From: Acidimicrobiales bacterium
GTDB lineage: Bacteria; Actinomycetota; Acidimicrobiia; Acidimicrobiales; Aldehydirespiratoraceae
Assembly (NCBI GenBank): GCA_040219515.1
Contig: JAVJSI010000017.1
Location: forward strand, 1 to 64,000
DNA: 64,000 nucleotides
Reading direction: 5' to 3'
Shown here: piece by piece, positions 52,197-59,385 of the stretch
Layout: the number at the start of each line of letters is the position of its first letter
How positions within the stretch are numbered: position 1 is the first letter of the stretch
Position numbers and translations under genes: made by a program
The notes under the pieces: model-generated
Databases searched by the model: none
What the model was told of the DNA's origin: nothing
The model's input: only the letters and a program-made list of their open reading frames with translations

Positions 52197-52657
52197 CGTC
52201 CTGACACCGATACGGCTCGCACGAGCAGCTCGAGCAGTTCGCCGACCCACTGGAACAGGAAACTGGCCGGACCATCGGGGAGGTCGTCGGCGACGAGATC
52301 GACGCCGTCGAGCTCGAGACGTTCTCCGAGCACGAGGCGCATCATGTTGAGCGCCTGCATCCACGCGGCGATGCCGTCCTCATCGAGGGTCGCGCCACCG
52401 ACACCGGCCTCGACCGTGTCGAGCAGGTCGAGTCGGGACCGGAGCAGGTCGTCGTCGACCAGTTCCCGATAGGCGGCCTCGGCCTCGGCGTTGTCGGCGT
52501 GAGCGGGTGGCTTCAACCGACGCAGCGCGTCGTGGGAGTCCGCCATGAGCAGGTGGCGGAGGTCGACGATGAGGTTCGTCAACACCTCCTGCTCCCCGTC
52601 CTGGAGATCGACCACGACCGTGTGATCGCCGCCCGGAAGAAAGGGCAACCCACTCAC
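52193..52657 (-). CDS. DUF2017 family protein
   Basis: 154-residue helical protein of unknown role found next to clpS in Actinobacteria, which makes a link to ClpS/ClpP proteolysis likely. Visible features are GGDHTVVVDLQDGEQEVL, DLRHLL, ADNAEAEAAYRELVDD and WMQALNMMRLVLGERL. GTG 52657 lies within a 19-bp repeat shared with the end of clpS and overlaps the stop of a mini-ORF. The frame is open further upstream but that part is clpS read out of frame. The terminal bases overlap the convergent PH-domain gene. Confidence 0.82.
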   Translation of the reverse strand: MSGLPFLPGGDHTVVVDLQDGEQEVLTNLIVDLRHLLMADSHDALRRLKPPAHADNAEAEAAYRELVDDDLLRSRLDLLDTVEAGVGGATLDEDGIAAWMQALNMMRLVLGERLELDGVDLVADDLPDGPASFLFQWVGELLELLVRAVSVSGR

Positions 52658-52701
52658 GAGTCGTGCTCCCTGTTCTCGGTCGCACTCACGAGTCGTGCTC
52701 C
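52651..52701. repeat. 19-bp direct repeat with 32-bp period
   Basis: CACTCACGAGTCGTGCTCC occurs at 52651-52669 and again at 52683-52701. The copies contain the DUF2017 start and the clpS stop respectively. This looks like a small tandem duplication. Confidence 0.95.
52654..52689 (-). CDS. Candidate 11-codon bridging ORF between clpS and DUF2017
   Basis: GTG 52689 overlaps the clpS stop (GTGA) and the frame ends with TGA overlapping the DUF2017 GTG in the same way. The 11-residue product repeats the last residues of ClpS (EHDS). It arises from the 32-bp duplication and may preserve termination-reinitiation coupling. Confidence 0.4.
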   Translation of the reverse strand: MSATENREHDS

Positions 52702-52973
52702 ATCGTGGCCCAGAGGCCGTGTTCGTGGAGGCGGAAGACGTCGTTCTCGGCCTTCTCCTTCGGACCCGACGACACGACGGCGCGACCATCGACGTGGACC
52801 TCCATCATGAGGCGGTTGGCCTTCTCCTCGGAGAAGCCGAACAGTTTCTGGAACACGAAGGCGACATAGCTCATCAGGTTGATGGGATCGTCCCAGACGA
52901 TGACCTTCCACGGACGGGAGAGATCGTCGTCGCTGTCGATGTCGGGCTCGATGACACTGAGCGGCGCCGTCAT
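52686..52973 (-). CDS. clpS: ClpS adaptor
   Basis: 95-residue adaptor that delivers N-degron substrates to ClpAP/ClpCP. The core (about 20-95) has the N-degron pocket residues in [18 protein letters not shown], then [17 protein letters not shown] and the last strand [21 protein letters not shown] 52973 overlaps the ctaA stop (ATGA), so clpS is co-translated with heme A synthase, an uncommon partner. It is followed by the DUF2017 gene as in other Actinobacteria. In-frame extension upstream of 52973 lies inside ctaA. Confidence 0.93.
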   Translation of the reverse strand: MTAPLSVIEPDIDSDDDLSRPWKVIVWDDPINLMSYVAFVFQKLFGFSEEKANRLMMEVHVDGRAVVSSGPKEKAENDVFRLHEHGLWATMEHDS

Positions 52974-53830
52974 GTCCGCGCCACCTGATCGAGCCGGACG
53001 ATGTGAATCCACGTGATCGACGCGAGCGTGATGTGGACGGCCACCAACAGCACGGGCACCCCCGTGAAGTACTGCCAGTAGCCGACCGCGGCCTGGGCGA
53101 TGAGCAGTGTCGACACGATCGCCGCCGGTCGGATCAACTCGCCGTGATGTCGATTGCGCGCCACCCAGACCAGGCGGATCACCGCGAGGATCAGCGCCAG
53201 CGCCGTGACGCTGTGGATTCGGGTGACGTCACGAACGAGGAACGGCAGCCGTTCGGCCACCTCGGCCTCGTCGCTGCCCGAGTGGGGTCCGGTACCGGTG
53301 ACGATCGTGCCCATGACGAGCACGACGGCACCGCCGAGCAGGATGCCACGGGTCCATCGACGCAGTGGATGGCGCGGGGGAGGGGCAACGAGCGGATCGG
53401 GAATCGCCGCACGGTGCATCAACACCGCGGCGTTCCACAGCAGAACCATCGAGAGCAGGAAGTGGCCCATCGTGAACCGGGGGTCGAGCTCGGTCTTGAC
53501 GAGAATGCCGCCCAGCACGATCTGGGCGAGCACGCCGGCGACGAGGCCCCACGACAGGCGGATGAGGTCGGCGCGACGCGGCGTGCGGCGCAGTGACCCG
53601 AGTACCGCGCCGACCACCGCGACCGTGACCACGCCGGTGAACATCCGATTCCCGAACTCGATCAGGCCGTGGAACTCGAAGTCGGAGACGAGTTGGTTCT
53701 CCTCGCAGTTCGGCCAGTCGGAGCAGCCGAGCCCCGATCCCGTGAGCCGAACCGCGCCACCGCTGACGACGATGATCGTCAGCGACCACAACGCGGCACG
53801 GGTGAGGGAGAGGTAGCGGGCCGGGCTCAC
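52970..53830 (-). CDS. ctaA: Heme A synthase (CtaA/COX15)
   Basis: 286-residue eight-helix membrane protein that oxidises heme O to heme A for the aa3 oxidase. The N-terminal half has [18 protein letters not shown] (paired Cys) and FGNRMFTG; the C-terminal half has [17 protein letters not shown] and [11 protein letters not shown], supplying heme-binding histidines. GTG 53830 follows TACGCT by 6 nt on the minus strand. It is divergent from ctaB with 59 bp between, so both heme-modifying enzymes share one regulatory region. The stop overlaps clpS. Confidence 0.94.
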   Translation of the reverse strand: MSPARYLSLTRAALWSLTIIVVSGGAVRLTGSGLGCSDWPNCEENQLVSDFEFHGLIEFGNRMFTGVVTVAVVGAVLGSLRRTPRRADLIRLSWGLVAGVLAQIVLGGILVKTELDPRFTMGHFLLSMVLLWNAAVLMHRAAIPDPLVAPPPRHPLRRWTRGILLGGAVVLVMGTIVTGTGPHSGSDEAEVAERLPFLVRDVTRIHSVTALALILAVIRLVWVARNRHHGELIRPAAIVSTLLIAQAAVGYWQYFTGVPVLLVAVHITLASITWIHIVRLDQVART

Positions 53831-53836
53831 GACGAA

Positions 53837-53881
53837 AGCGTACGGCCCCGTTGGGCGGTCCTGCCCTGTCGGCCGTAGCCT
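53837..53881. promoter_or_regulatory. Divergent ctaA/ctaB promoter pair
   Basis: TACGCT on the minus strand (53837-53842) lies 6 nt before the ctaA GTG, and TAGCCT on plus (53876-53881) lies 8 nt before the ctaB GTG. Both starts look leaderless. Confidence 0.55.
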
Positions 53882-53889
53882 TGTGTCTC

Positions 53890-54783
53890 GTGACCGCCAC
53901 CGTCCCCACCCGTCGTCCGCGCGCGCTCGCCTTCATCGCGCTGACGAAGCCGCGGATCATCGAGCTTCTCCTCATCACCACCGTGCCCACCATGGTCGTG
54001 GCCGAGGGCGGCGTGCCGTCCTTGTGGCTGATGGTCGCCACGGTGCTGGGCGGCACCCTCGCCGCCGGTGGTGCCAACGCGTTCAACATGTACATCGATC
54101 GCGACATCGACCGGTTGATGGAACGCACCAAGGGCCGTCCGCTCGTCACCGGCGAGGTGACCCCGCGTGAAGCCCTGATCTTCGCCTTCGTCATCGAGAT
54201 CGCCGCGTTCGCGTTCCTCTGGGGGTTCGTGAACCTGCTGTCGGCGGTACTCGCCGTGTCGGCCACCTTGTTCTACGTGTTCGTCTACACGATGTGGTTG
54301 AAGCGCACCTCCACCCACAACATCGTCATCGGCGGGGCCGCCGGTGCCGTGCCGGTGCTGGTCGGCTGGTCGTCGGTCACCAACGAGCTCGACTGGCCGC
54401 CCGTCATCTTGTTCGCCATCATCTTCTACTGGACGCCGCCCCACTTCTGGGCCCTGGCGATCCGCTACAAGGACGACTACCAGGCGGCCGACGTGCCGAT
54501 GCTCCCTGCGGTCGCCTCGCTGCGCACCACATGCGGCCGCATCGTCGTCTACACCCTCCTCCTCTGGGCGCTCACCCTCGCCTTCGGACCGGTGGCCGAC
54601 ATGGGCGCCACCTACTACGTGGCCGCCGTCGTGCTCGGCGCGGTCTTCACCGGTCTCGCGGTACAGGTCTTTCGTCGCCCTGAGCCCGCACTTGCCATGC
54701 GTCTGTTCGGCTGGTCCATCACGTATGTGACCCTGCTCTTCGGCGCGATGGCCGCCGATGAGATCGTCCGCAACGGCTTCTGA
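53890..54783 (+). CDS. ctaB: Protoheme IX farnesyltransferase (heme O synthase)
   Basis: 297-residue UbiA-family enzyme that adds a farnesyl group to heme b. The prenyl-diphosphate site is NAFNMYIDRDIDRLMERT, and the second Asp-rich region is RYKDDYQAADVPML. Nine hydrophobic segments are visible, as usual. GTG 53890 is chosen on the TAGCCT hexamer 8 nt upstream and the short charged N-terminus. The gene stands 201 bp before the oxidase operon, in the same direction; that gap holds a GGAGGAC ribosome site for the next gene but no clear terminator. Confidence 0.95.
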   Translation: MTATVPTRRPRALAFIALTKPRIIELLLITTVPTMVVAEGGVPSLWLMVATVLGGTLAAGGANAFNMYIDRDIDRLMERTKGRPLVTGEVTPREALIFAFVIEIAAFAFLWGFVNLLSAVLAVSATLFYVFVYTMWLKRTSTHNIVIGGAAGAVPVLVGWSSVTNELDWPPVILFAIIFYWTPPHFWALAIRYKDDYQAADVPMLPAVASLRTTCGRIVVYTLLLWALTLAFGPVADMGATYYVAAVVLGAVFTGLAVQVFRRPEPALAMRLFGWSITYVTLLFGAMAADEIVRNGF

Positions 54784-54984
54784 GCACCATCGGCGGAGAA
54801 AATCCGTCGAAAATCCTCTGCCGCCCGGTTTCCATACCGGTGCGCGGAGGGTTGTAGGCTCCCGTCTCGGTACTGCACCTCGAAGCTGTCGCGTTCTTCG
54901 CGGCTCGCGCCGTCGTGTGCCACGAACGAAGCAACAGCTGCGCCACCGCTGTCCCGGTGCAACTGTCGGAGGACACCTGCCACC

Positions 54985-56649
54985 ATGACGATGACCGACT
55001 CACCGCCGGCAACTGACATTGCCCATGCCGACAGCGCCGCTGCGGTGGCTTCTCCTGTCGCCGGGCTCTACGAGGCCCTCACCAGCACCGACCACAAGAT
55101 CATCGGCCGTCTCTGGCTGCGCGCCGGCGTGCTCATGCTGATCGGCGCGGTCGCTCTCGGCGTGTTGCTGGGCTTCGAACGAGTCGACGGCGCCTCCACC
55201 GACATCTTCGGCGGTGACAACGCCTACTTCCAGGTGTGGGCCCTGTATCGCATCGGTCTGGCGCTGCTCGTCGCCGCACCGCTCTTCATCGGTCTGGCCA
55301 TGGTCGTGGCACCGATGCAGGTCGGGTCGACCAACATCGCCTTCCCCCGCGCCGCACTCGCCTCCGCCTGGGGCTTCATGATCGGCGCCGTCATCATGAT
55401 CGTCGCGGTGCTCGCCGGTGGCGGCTGGGGTGCGGTCGATCAGGCCAGCGGCGACGAGCGCGATGCCGTCGCGCTCACGCTCGTCGGCATGGCGATGGTC
55501 GTCATCTCACTGCTGCTCGGTGCGCTGTGTGTGGCCACCACCGTCGTCTCCATGCGGGTCAAGGGCATGACGCTGTTGCGAGCCCCGCTGTTCGCCTGGT
55601 CGATGCTGGTCGCCTCGGCCGTCTGGCTGCTCACCCTGCCGGTGCTGCTCGCCAACCTCCTGATCGCCTACGTCGACCTCCACAACGGTCCCGGCACGTT
55701 CGGCGGCGGGCTCAGCGGTGACCTCAGCATCTACGGCCAGGTCGACTGGCTCGTCCAGCAGCCGCAGGTCTACGCCTTCGCCATCCCCGTACTCGGCGTG
55801 CTCGGCTCGATCGTGCCCGTCACCGCAGGGGTGCGGGCCGGCCGTCACGGCCTGTCGATGGGCCTCATCGGGTTCTTCGGGCTCCTCTCGGTCGGCGCCT
55901 GGGCCCAGCCCTACTTCCAGCCCACGAGCGACGCCGTGGTGCGCTACGACGAGAAGTTCGTCTACATCGCCTTCGGCATCGCCGCGATCCTGCCGGTCCT
56001 CGGTGCGTTGGGCGGCGCCGCCGACGCGCTGTTCCGCGGTCGCAACAATTTCGCCGGACTTCCGCCGGCCCATGTGCTGGGTGCGCTCGGTGCCGGCCTC
56101 CTGCTGCTCGTCGGCACCGCCGCCGGTGTGGCTCGCGTCGTCGAACCGTTCGAGCTCGGCGATCGCGTCACCACCAGCGGCGTGATGAACCTCGTCCTCT
56201 TCTCGGCCATCGCCGCAGCCGTCGCCGGCATGTGGTTCTGGGCCCCGAAGATCGGCGGCAGCGAGCTTCCGCCGATGATGGGCCGACTCGTTGCCGTCAG
56301 CCTGATCGGCGGCGGCCTGCTCCTCGGCGGTGCCCAGGTCGTCAACGGATTCTTCGAGACCAGCGTCGTCCCGCTCGTGGCCCCCACCGACGACGTGGGC
56401 GACGCGCTGAACGTCGTGTCGCTCCTCGGCATGCTCCTGATCGCGGTGGGCGTGCTCGGCCTCGTCGCCGCGCTGGGCAAGGCTCTGCGCTCCACCGAGA
56501 CGGCGGCCGACGACCCGTGGGGCGGTCACACCCTCGAATGGGCCACCGCCACACCGCCGCCCCCCGGCAACTTCGCCGAGGCGCCCGCCCTCGTCACCTC
56601 CGAGGCACCCCTGCTCGATGCACCAACCGACGAAGGAGGGGAGCCCTAG
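54985..56649 (+). CDS. Oxidase subunit I homologue lacking all metal ligands
   Basis: 554-residue membrane protein, about 12 to 14 helices, homologous along its length to CtaD encoded 4.4 kb downstream: shared STDHKIIG, QVGSTNIAFPR, MTLLRAPLFAW, FWAPKIGG and a DPWGG..LEW C-terminus. Aligned to CtaD, every cofactor ligand is changed: helix II His92 is Tyr88; GHPEVY is QQPQVY (His to Gln259, Glu to Gln261, Tyr263 kept); the CuB pair HH is Gln308-Pro309; HFH is Gly399-Val-Met401. It cannot bind heme a, heme a3 or CuB in the known way. The intact frame and operon position argue for a selected structural or regulatory role. Confidence 0.88.
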   Translation: MTMTDSPPATDIAHADSAAAVASPVAGLYEALTSTDHKIIGRLWLRAGVLMLIGAVALGVLLGFERVDGASTDIFGGDNAYFQVWALYRIGLALLVAAPLFIGLAMVVAPMQVGSTNIAFPRAALASAWGFMIGAVIMIVAVLAGGGWGAVDQASGDERDAVALTLVGMAMVVISLLLGALCVATTVVSMRVKGMTLLRAPLFAWSMLVASAVWLLTLPVLLANLLIAYVDLHNGPGTFGGGLSGDLSIYGQVDWLVQQPQVYAFAIPVLGVLGSIVPVTAGVRAGRHGLSMGLIGFFGLLSVGAWAQPYFQPTSDAVVRYDEKFVYIAFGIAAILPVLGALGGAADALFRGRNNFAGLPPAHVLGALGAGLLLLVGTAAGVARVVEPFELGDRVTTSGVMNLVLFSAIAAAVAGMWFWAPKIGGSELPPMMGRLVAVSLIGGGLLLGGAQVVNGFFETSVVPLVAPTDDVGDALNVVSLLGMLLIAVGVLGLVAALGKALRSTETAADDPWGGHTLEWATATPPPPGNFAEAPALVTSEAPLLDAPTDEGGEP

Positions 56650-57240
56650 ATGACTGCCGCCACCACCGGTCTCCCGTCGGCCGAGGTCACCCGTCCCCGC
56701 ACGGTCCTCGTCGGCACCATGTTCGCCTCCGCTGCCGCCTTCATGGCGTTCGTCGGGGTCGTGCTCGTCTATGTCCACGAGCGGGCCGAGGCCGTCGGCT
56801 CGGACAGCGAGTGGTTCCCCGAGGGCGCCGTGCAACTCGGACCGGCCGGGTTCGTCCTCTCCACGCTGATCCTGTCGATCTTCACCATCCAATGGGCGTT
56901 GCAGGCCATCACCAACGACGACCGCAAGAACGCCCTCGTGGCGCTGGCGCTGTCGAGCCTCTTCGGTGCCGCGGTGTTCAATCAGCTCTGGTTCATCATC
57001 AACGACACCGGCTTCACGCTCTCGGCCACCAACGCCCAGTTCATGTTCTTCGTGGTGCTCGGCACCTTCACGGCGTTCATGATCAGCGCGGTGGTCTTCG
57101 TCGCACTCACCTTCCTGCGGGCCCTCATCGGGCAGTTCGGCCCCCGCAAGGCCGATTCGGTCGCCGCGGCCGCTTTCTACTGGAACACAGTCGTCGCAAT
57201 GTATGCGATCGCCTGGTACGTCATCTTCGTCACGAAGTAG
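56650..57240 (+). CDS. Degenerate oxidase subunit III-like membrane protein
   Basis: 196 residues with five to six helices, aligning to CtaE of the same operon in spacing and in the final helix (YWNTVVAMYAIAW against YWHFVDVVWIFIF). Positions typical of subunit III are gone: the SECLLF Glu is in an ASAAAF context, and the histidines of GFHGVH and YWH are absent. It starts directly after the TAG of the subunit I-like gene with no gap, so the two are coupled and may form a metal-free I/III-like pair. The N-terminus is polar and cytoplasmic. Homology is weaker than for the preceding gene and should be tested with structure prediction. Confidence 0.65.
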   Translation: MTAATTGLPSAEVTRPRTVLVGTMFASAAAFMAFVGVVLVYVHERAEAVGSDSEWFPEGAVQLGPAGFVLSTLILSIFTIQWALQAITNDDRKNALVALALSSLFGAAVFNQLWFIINDTGFTLSATNAQFMFFVVLGTFTAFMISAVVFVALTFLRALIGQFGPRKADSVAAAAFYWNTVVAMYAIAWYVIFVTK

Positions 57241-57247
57241 GGATCAG

Positions 57248-58096
57248 ATGTTCACCACGGGCTTCAAGTTCTTCTTCGGCACCGGCGTCGCGCTCGCGAC
57301 CGCCGGTGTCCTCTACGGCTACACCACCGGCGGCAACCACATGGGCCCGCTCTCCCTCGGTTGGAAGGGCGGCGTCGGCGAGCATGTCGGCTACGGCCTC
57401 CTCGTGGGCCTGGGCGTCACCGCCATGGGCGTCGCCCTCACGCTGATCTTCTTCCGCGACGCCGACCCGGCCGACCAGGCCGACTACATGGGGGTCGACG
57501 ACATCGCGCCCAGCGCGCCGGTCACCGCCAGCCCGTGGCCCATCGTGGGCGCGTTCGGCGTCGGCACCATGGCGGTGGGCCTCGTGCTCAACACCGCGGT
57601 CTTCATCACCGGCCTCGTCATCGTCGGTGCCGTGGCCATCGAGTGGATGATGGACGCATGGGCCGACCGGGCGACCGGCGACCCTGCAGCCAACCGGGCC
57701 CTGCGCAACCGCATCATGGCGCCGATCGAGATTCCGGCCGCCGGCACGGCGCTCGTCGCCGTCGGCGTTCTCGCCGTGTCGCGGATCTTCCTCAACGTCT
57801 CGCCGCTGGGCGCCGTCGTCATCGCCGGTGTCGTCGCCGTGGTGATCCTCGGTGTCGGCGTGCTCGGCGCCCTCGACGTCAAGATGAACCGCAACATCGC
57901 CACCGGCCTGGCGCTCGTCGTCGGTGTCGTGGTGCTCGGCGGCGGCGTCTGGGCAACCGTCGACGGTGAACGCGAATTCCACCCGCACGAGATCGAGGGC
58001 GAAGAGGGCCACGGCGGGGATCACGCCGAGGACGACGGCGAGGATCATGCCGAAGACGATGGCGAACACTCTGACGGAGACACAGACAGTGAGTGA
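57248..58096 (+). CDS. Seven-helix membrane protein with His/acid-rich tail
   Basis: 282 residues with about seven hydrophobic segments (near 7-27, 41-62, 93-110, 112-131, 160-180, 190-212 and 218-240). The last 35 residues are almost only His, Asp, Glu and Gly (HPHEIEGEEGHGGDHAEDDG and on), suggesting cation binding. I do not recognise a family. It begins 7 bp after the subunit III-like gene and ends just before ctaC, so it belongs to the oxidase operon. Possible roles are copper handling, assembly or a subunit; none is proven. ATG 57248 follows a GGATCAG sequence. Confidence 0.7.
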   Translation: MFTTGFKFFFGTGVALATAGVLYGYTTGGNHMGPLSLGWKGGVGEHVGYGLLVGLGVTAMGVALTLIFFRDADPADQADYMGVDDIAPSAPVTASPWPIVGAFGVGTMAVGLVLNTAVFITGLVIVGAVAIEWMMDAWADRATGDPAANRALRNRIMAPIEIPAAGTALVAVGVLAVSRIFLNVSPLGAVVIAGVVAVVILGVGVLGALDVKMNRNIATGLALVVGVVVLGGGVWATVDGEREFHPHEIEGEEGHGGDHAEDDGEDHAEDDGEHSDGDTDSE

Positions 58097-58097
58097 C

Positions 58098-59384
58098 ATG
58101 CGCAACTTCCGACGGCGCCTTCCCGGTGCCGGCCTCATCGCGATGCTGGGTCTCCTGCTCGCCGGCTGCGCGAGCGACGCCGAACTCGACACCCTGAAGC
58201 CCGAGAGCGACGTCGCCAACGAGATCTACGATCTCGTCCTTCCGGTGTTCATCGTCGGCGGCGTCGTCCTGGTGCTCGTGTGCGCCGCCGTCCTCTGGCT
58301 GTCGGTGAAGAACCGGGTCGACAGCTACGAGGGCGACGACGAATTCCCCGAGCAGATCTCCCACAACAACACCCTCGAGATCAGCTGGACCATCGGCCCG
58401 GCCCTCGTGATGGCGATCATCGCCGCTGCCACCGTGGTCACCCACATCGCCATCAACAAGGACGAGGCGGCCGCCATCGAGATCGAGGTCGCCGGTGAGA
58501 TCACCTCGTGGGACCCGACAATCGTCGTGGTCGGCCAGCAGTGGTGGTGGGAGTACCGCTACTACCTCAACGAGTTCGACATGGATGCCTCGATGCTCGA
58601 GGACCCGCGCGACCTGCCGCCGGCCGACATCGTCACCTCCGGCCAGTTCGCCATCCCCACCGGTGTCGAGGTCGACCTCGTGATCACTTCTCGCGACGTG
58701 ATCCACTCACACTGGATTCCCCGCCTCAACGGCAAGCGCGACGCGGTGCCGGGCCGCTTCTCGCCGTGGAAGATCGAGGCCGATGAACCCGGCGTCTACT
58801 TCGGTCAGTGCACCGAGTTCTGCGGTCTCTCCCACAGCCGCATGCGCATGCAGGCCATCGCGATGGACCAGCCCGAGTTCCAGGAGTGGATCGACATCCA
58901 GATGTCGCCGGCCACGTTCGACGACGAACTCCAGCCCTATGTCGACTCCTACATCGAGACCGGCGCGGGTTCGTTGCCCGACGATCCCGGTATGGCCCTG
59001 CGCGGACTCGACGTGTTCGTCGCCCAGTGTGCCTCGTGCCACCTGGTCAACGGGCTCAACGACGGTGACTACGACGGCGCCGAGGTCGTGTCCGGTTCGG
59101 CGCCGAACCTCACCCACCTCATGCAGAACACCACCTTCGCCGGCGGCATCCTCGATCTCTACAACGAGGACGGCACGGTGAATCGCGACGACCTGGCGGC
59201 ATGGATCCGCAATCCGGCCGACATCAAGGCGAACTTCGCCAACGACCTCGCGGACGGCGAGCTGCCCCGCGGTATGCCCAACCGCAACCTGACCGAACGA
59301 CAGATCGACGACGTGGTCGTCTTCCTCGAGACGCTGGGCCCGCGCCCACCCGACGAGCGCATCGCAGCCACGGAGGTGGAGTGA
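58098..59384 (+). CDS. ctaC: Cytochrome c oxidase subunit II fused to cytochrome c (caa3 type)
   Basis: 428 residues. A lipoprotein signal ends in LLAGC (Cys24). Two membrane helices (about 45-70 and 95-118) precede the cupredoxin domain with the CuA ligands His203, Cys238, Glu240, Cys242, His246 and Met249 (CTEFCGLSHSRM). A C-terminal cytochrome c domain has the heme site CASCH (311-315) and a likely axial Met in RGMPNRN. Electrons thus pass from heme c to CuA within one protein. ATG 58098 is chosen for the lipoprotein signal; GTG 58089 is possible. The start is next to the upstream stop. Confidence 0.93.
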   Translation: MRNFRRRLPGAGLIAMLGLLLAGCASDAELDTLKPESDVANEIYDLVLPVFIVGGVVLVLVCAAVLWLSVKNRVDSYEGDDEFPEQISHNNTLEISWTIGPALVMAIIAAATVVTHIAINKDEAAAIEIEVAGEITSWDPTIVVVGQQWWWEYRYYLNEFDMDASMLEDPRDLPPADIVTSGQFAIPTGVEVDLVITSRDVIHSHWIPRLNGKRDAVPGRFSPWKIEADEPGVYFGQCTEFCGLSHSRMRMQAIAMDQPEFQEWIDIQMSPATFDDELQPYVDSYIETGAGSLPDDPGMALRGLDVFVAQCASCHLVNGLNDGDYDGAEVVSGSAPNLTHLMQNTTFAGGILDLYNEDGTVNRDDLAAWIRNPADIKANFANDLADGELPRGMPNRNLTERQIDDVVVFLETLGPRPPDERIAATEVE

Positions 59385-59385
59385 C

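Noticed and set aside
54985-56649. Calling the subunit I-like gene a pseudogene or a second active oxidase
   Set aside because: The frame is intact and full length, so it is not a broken gene; yet all metal ligands are lost, so it is not an active oxidase of known type.
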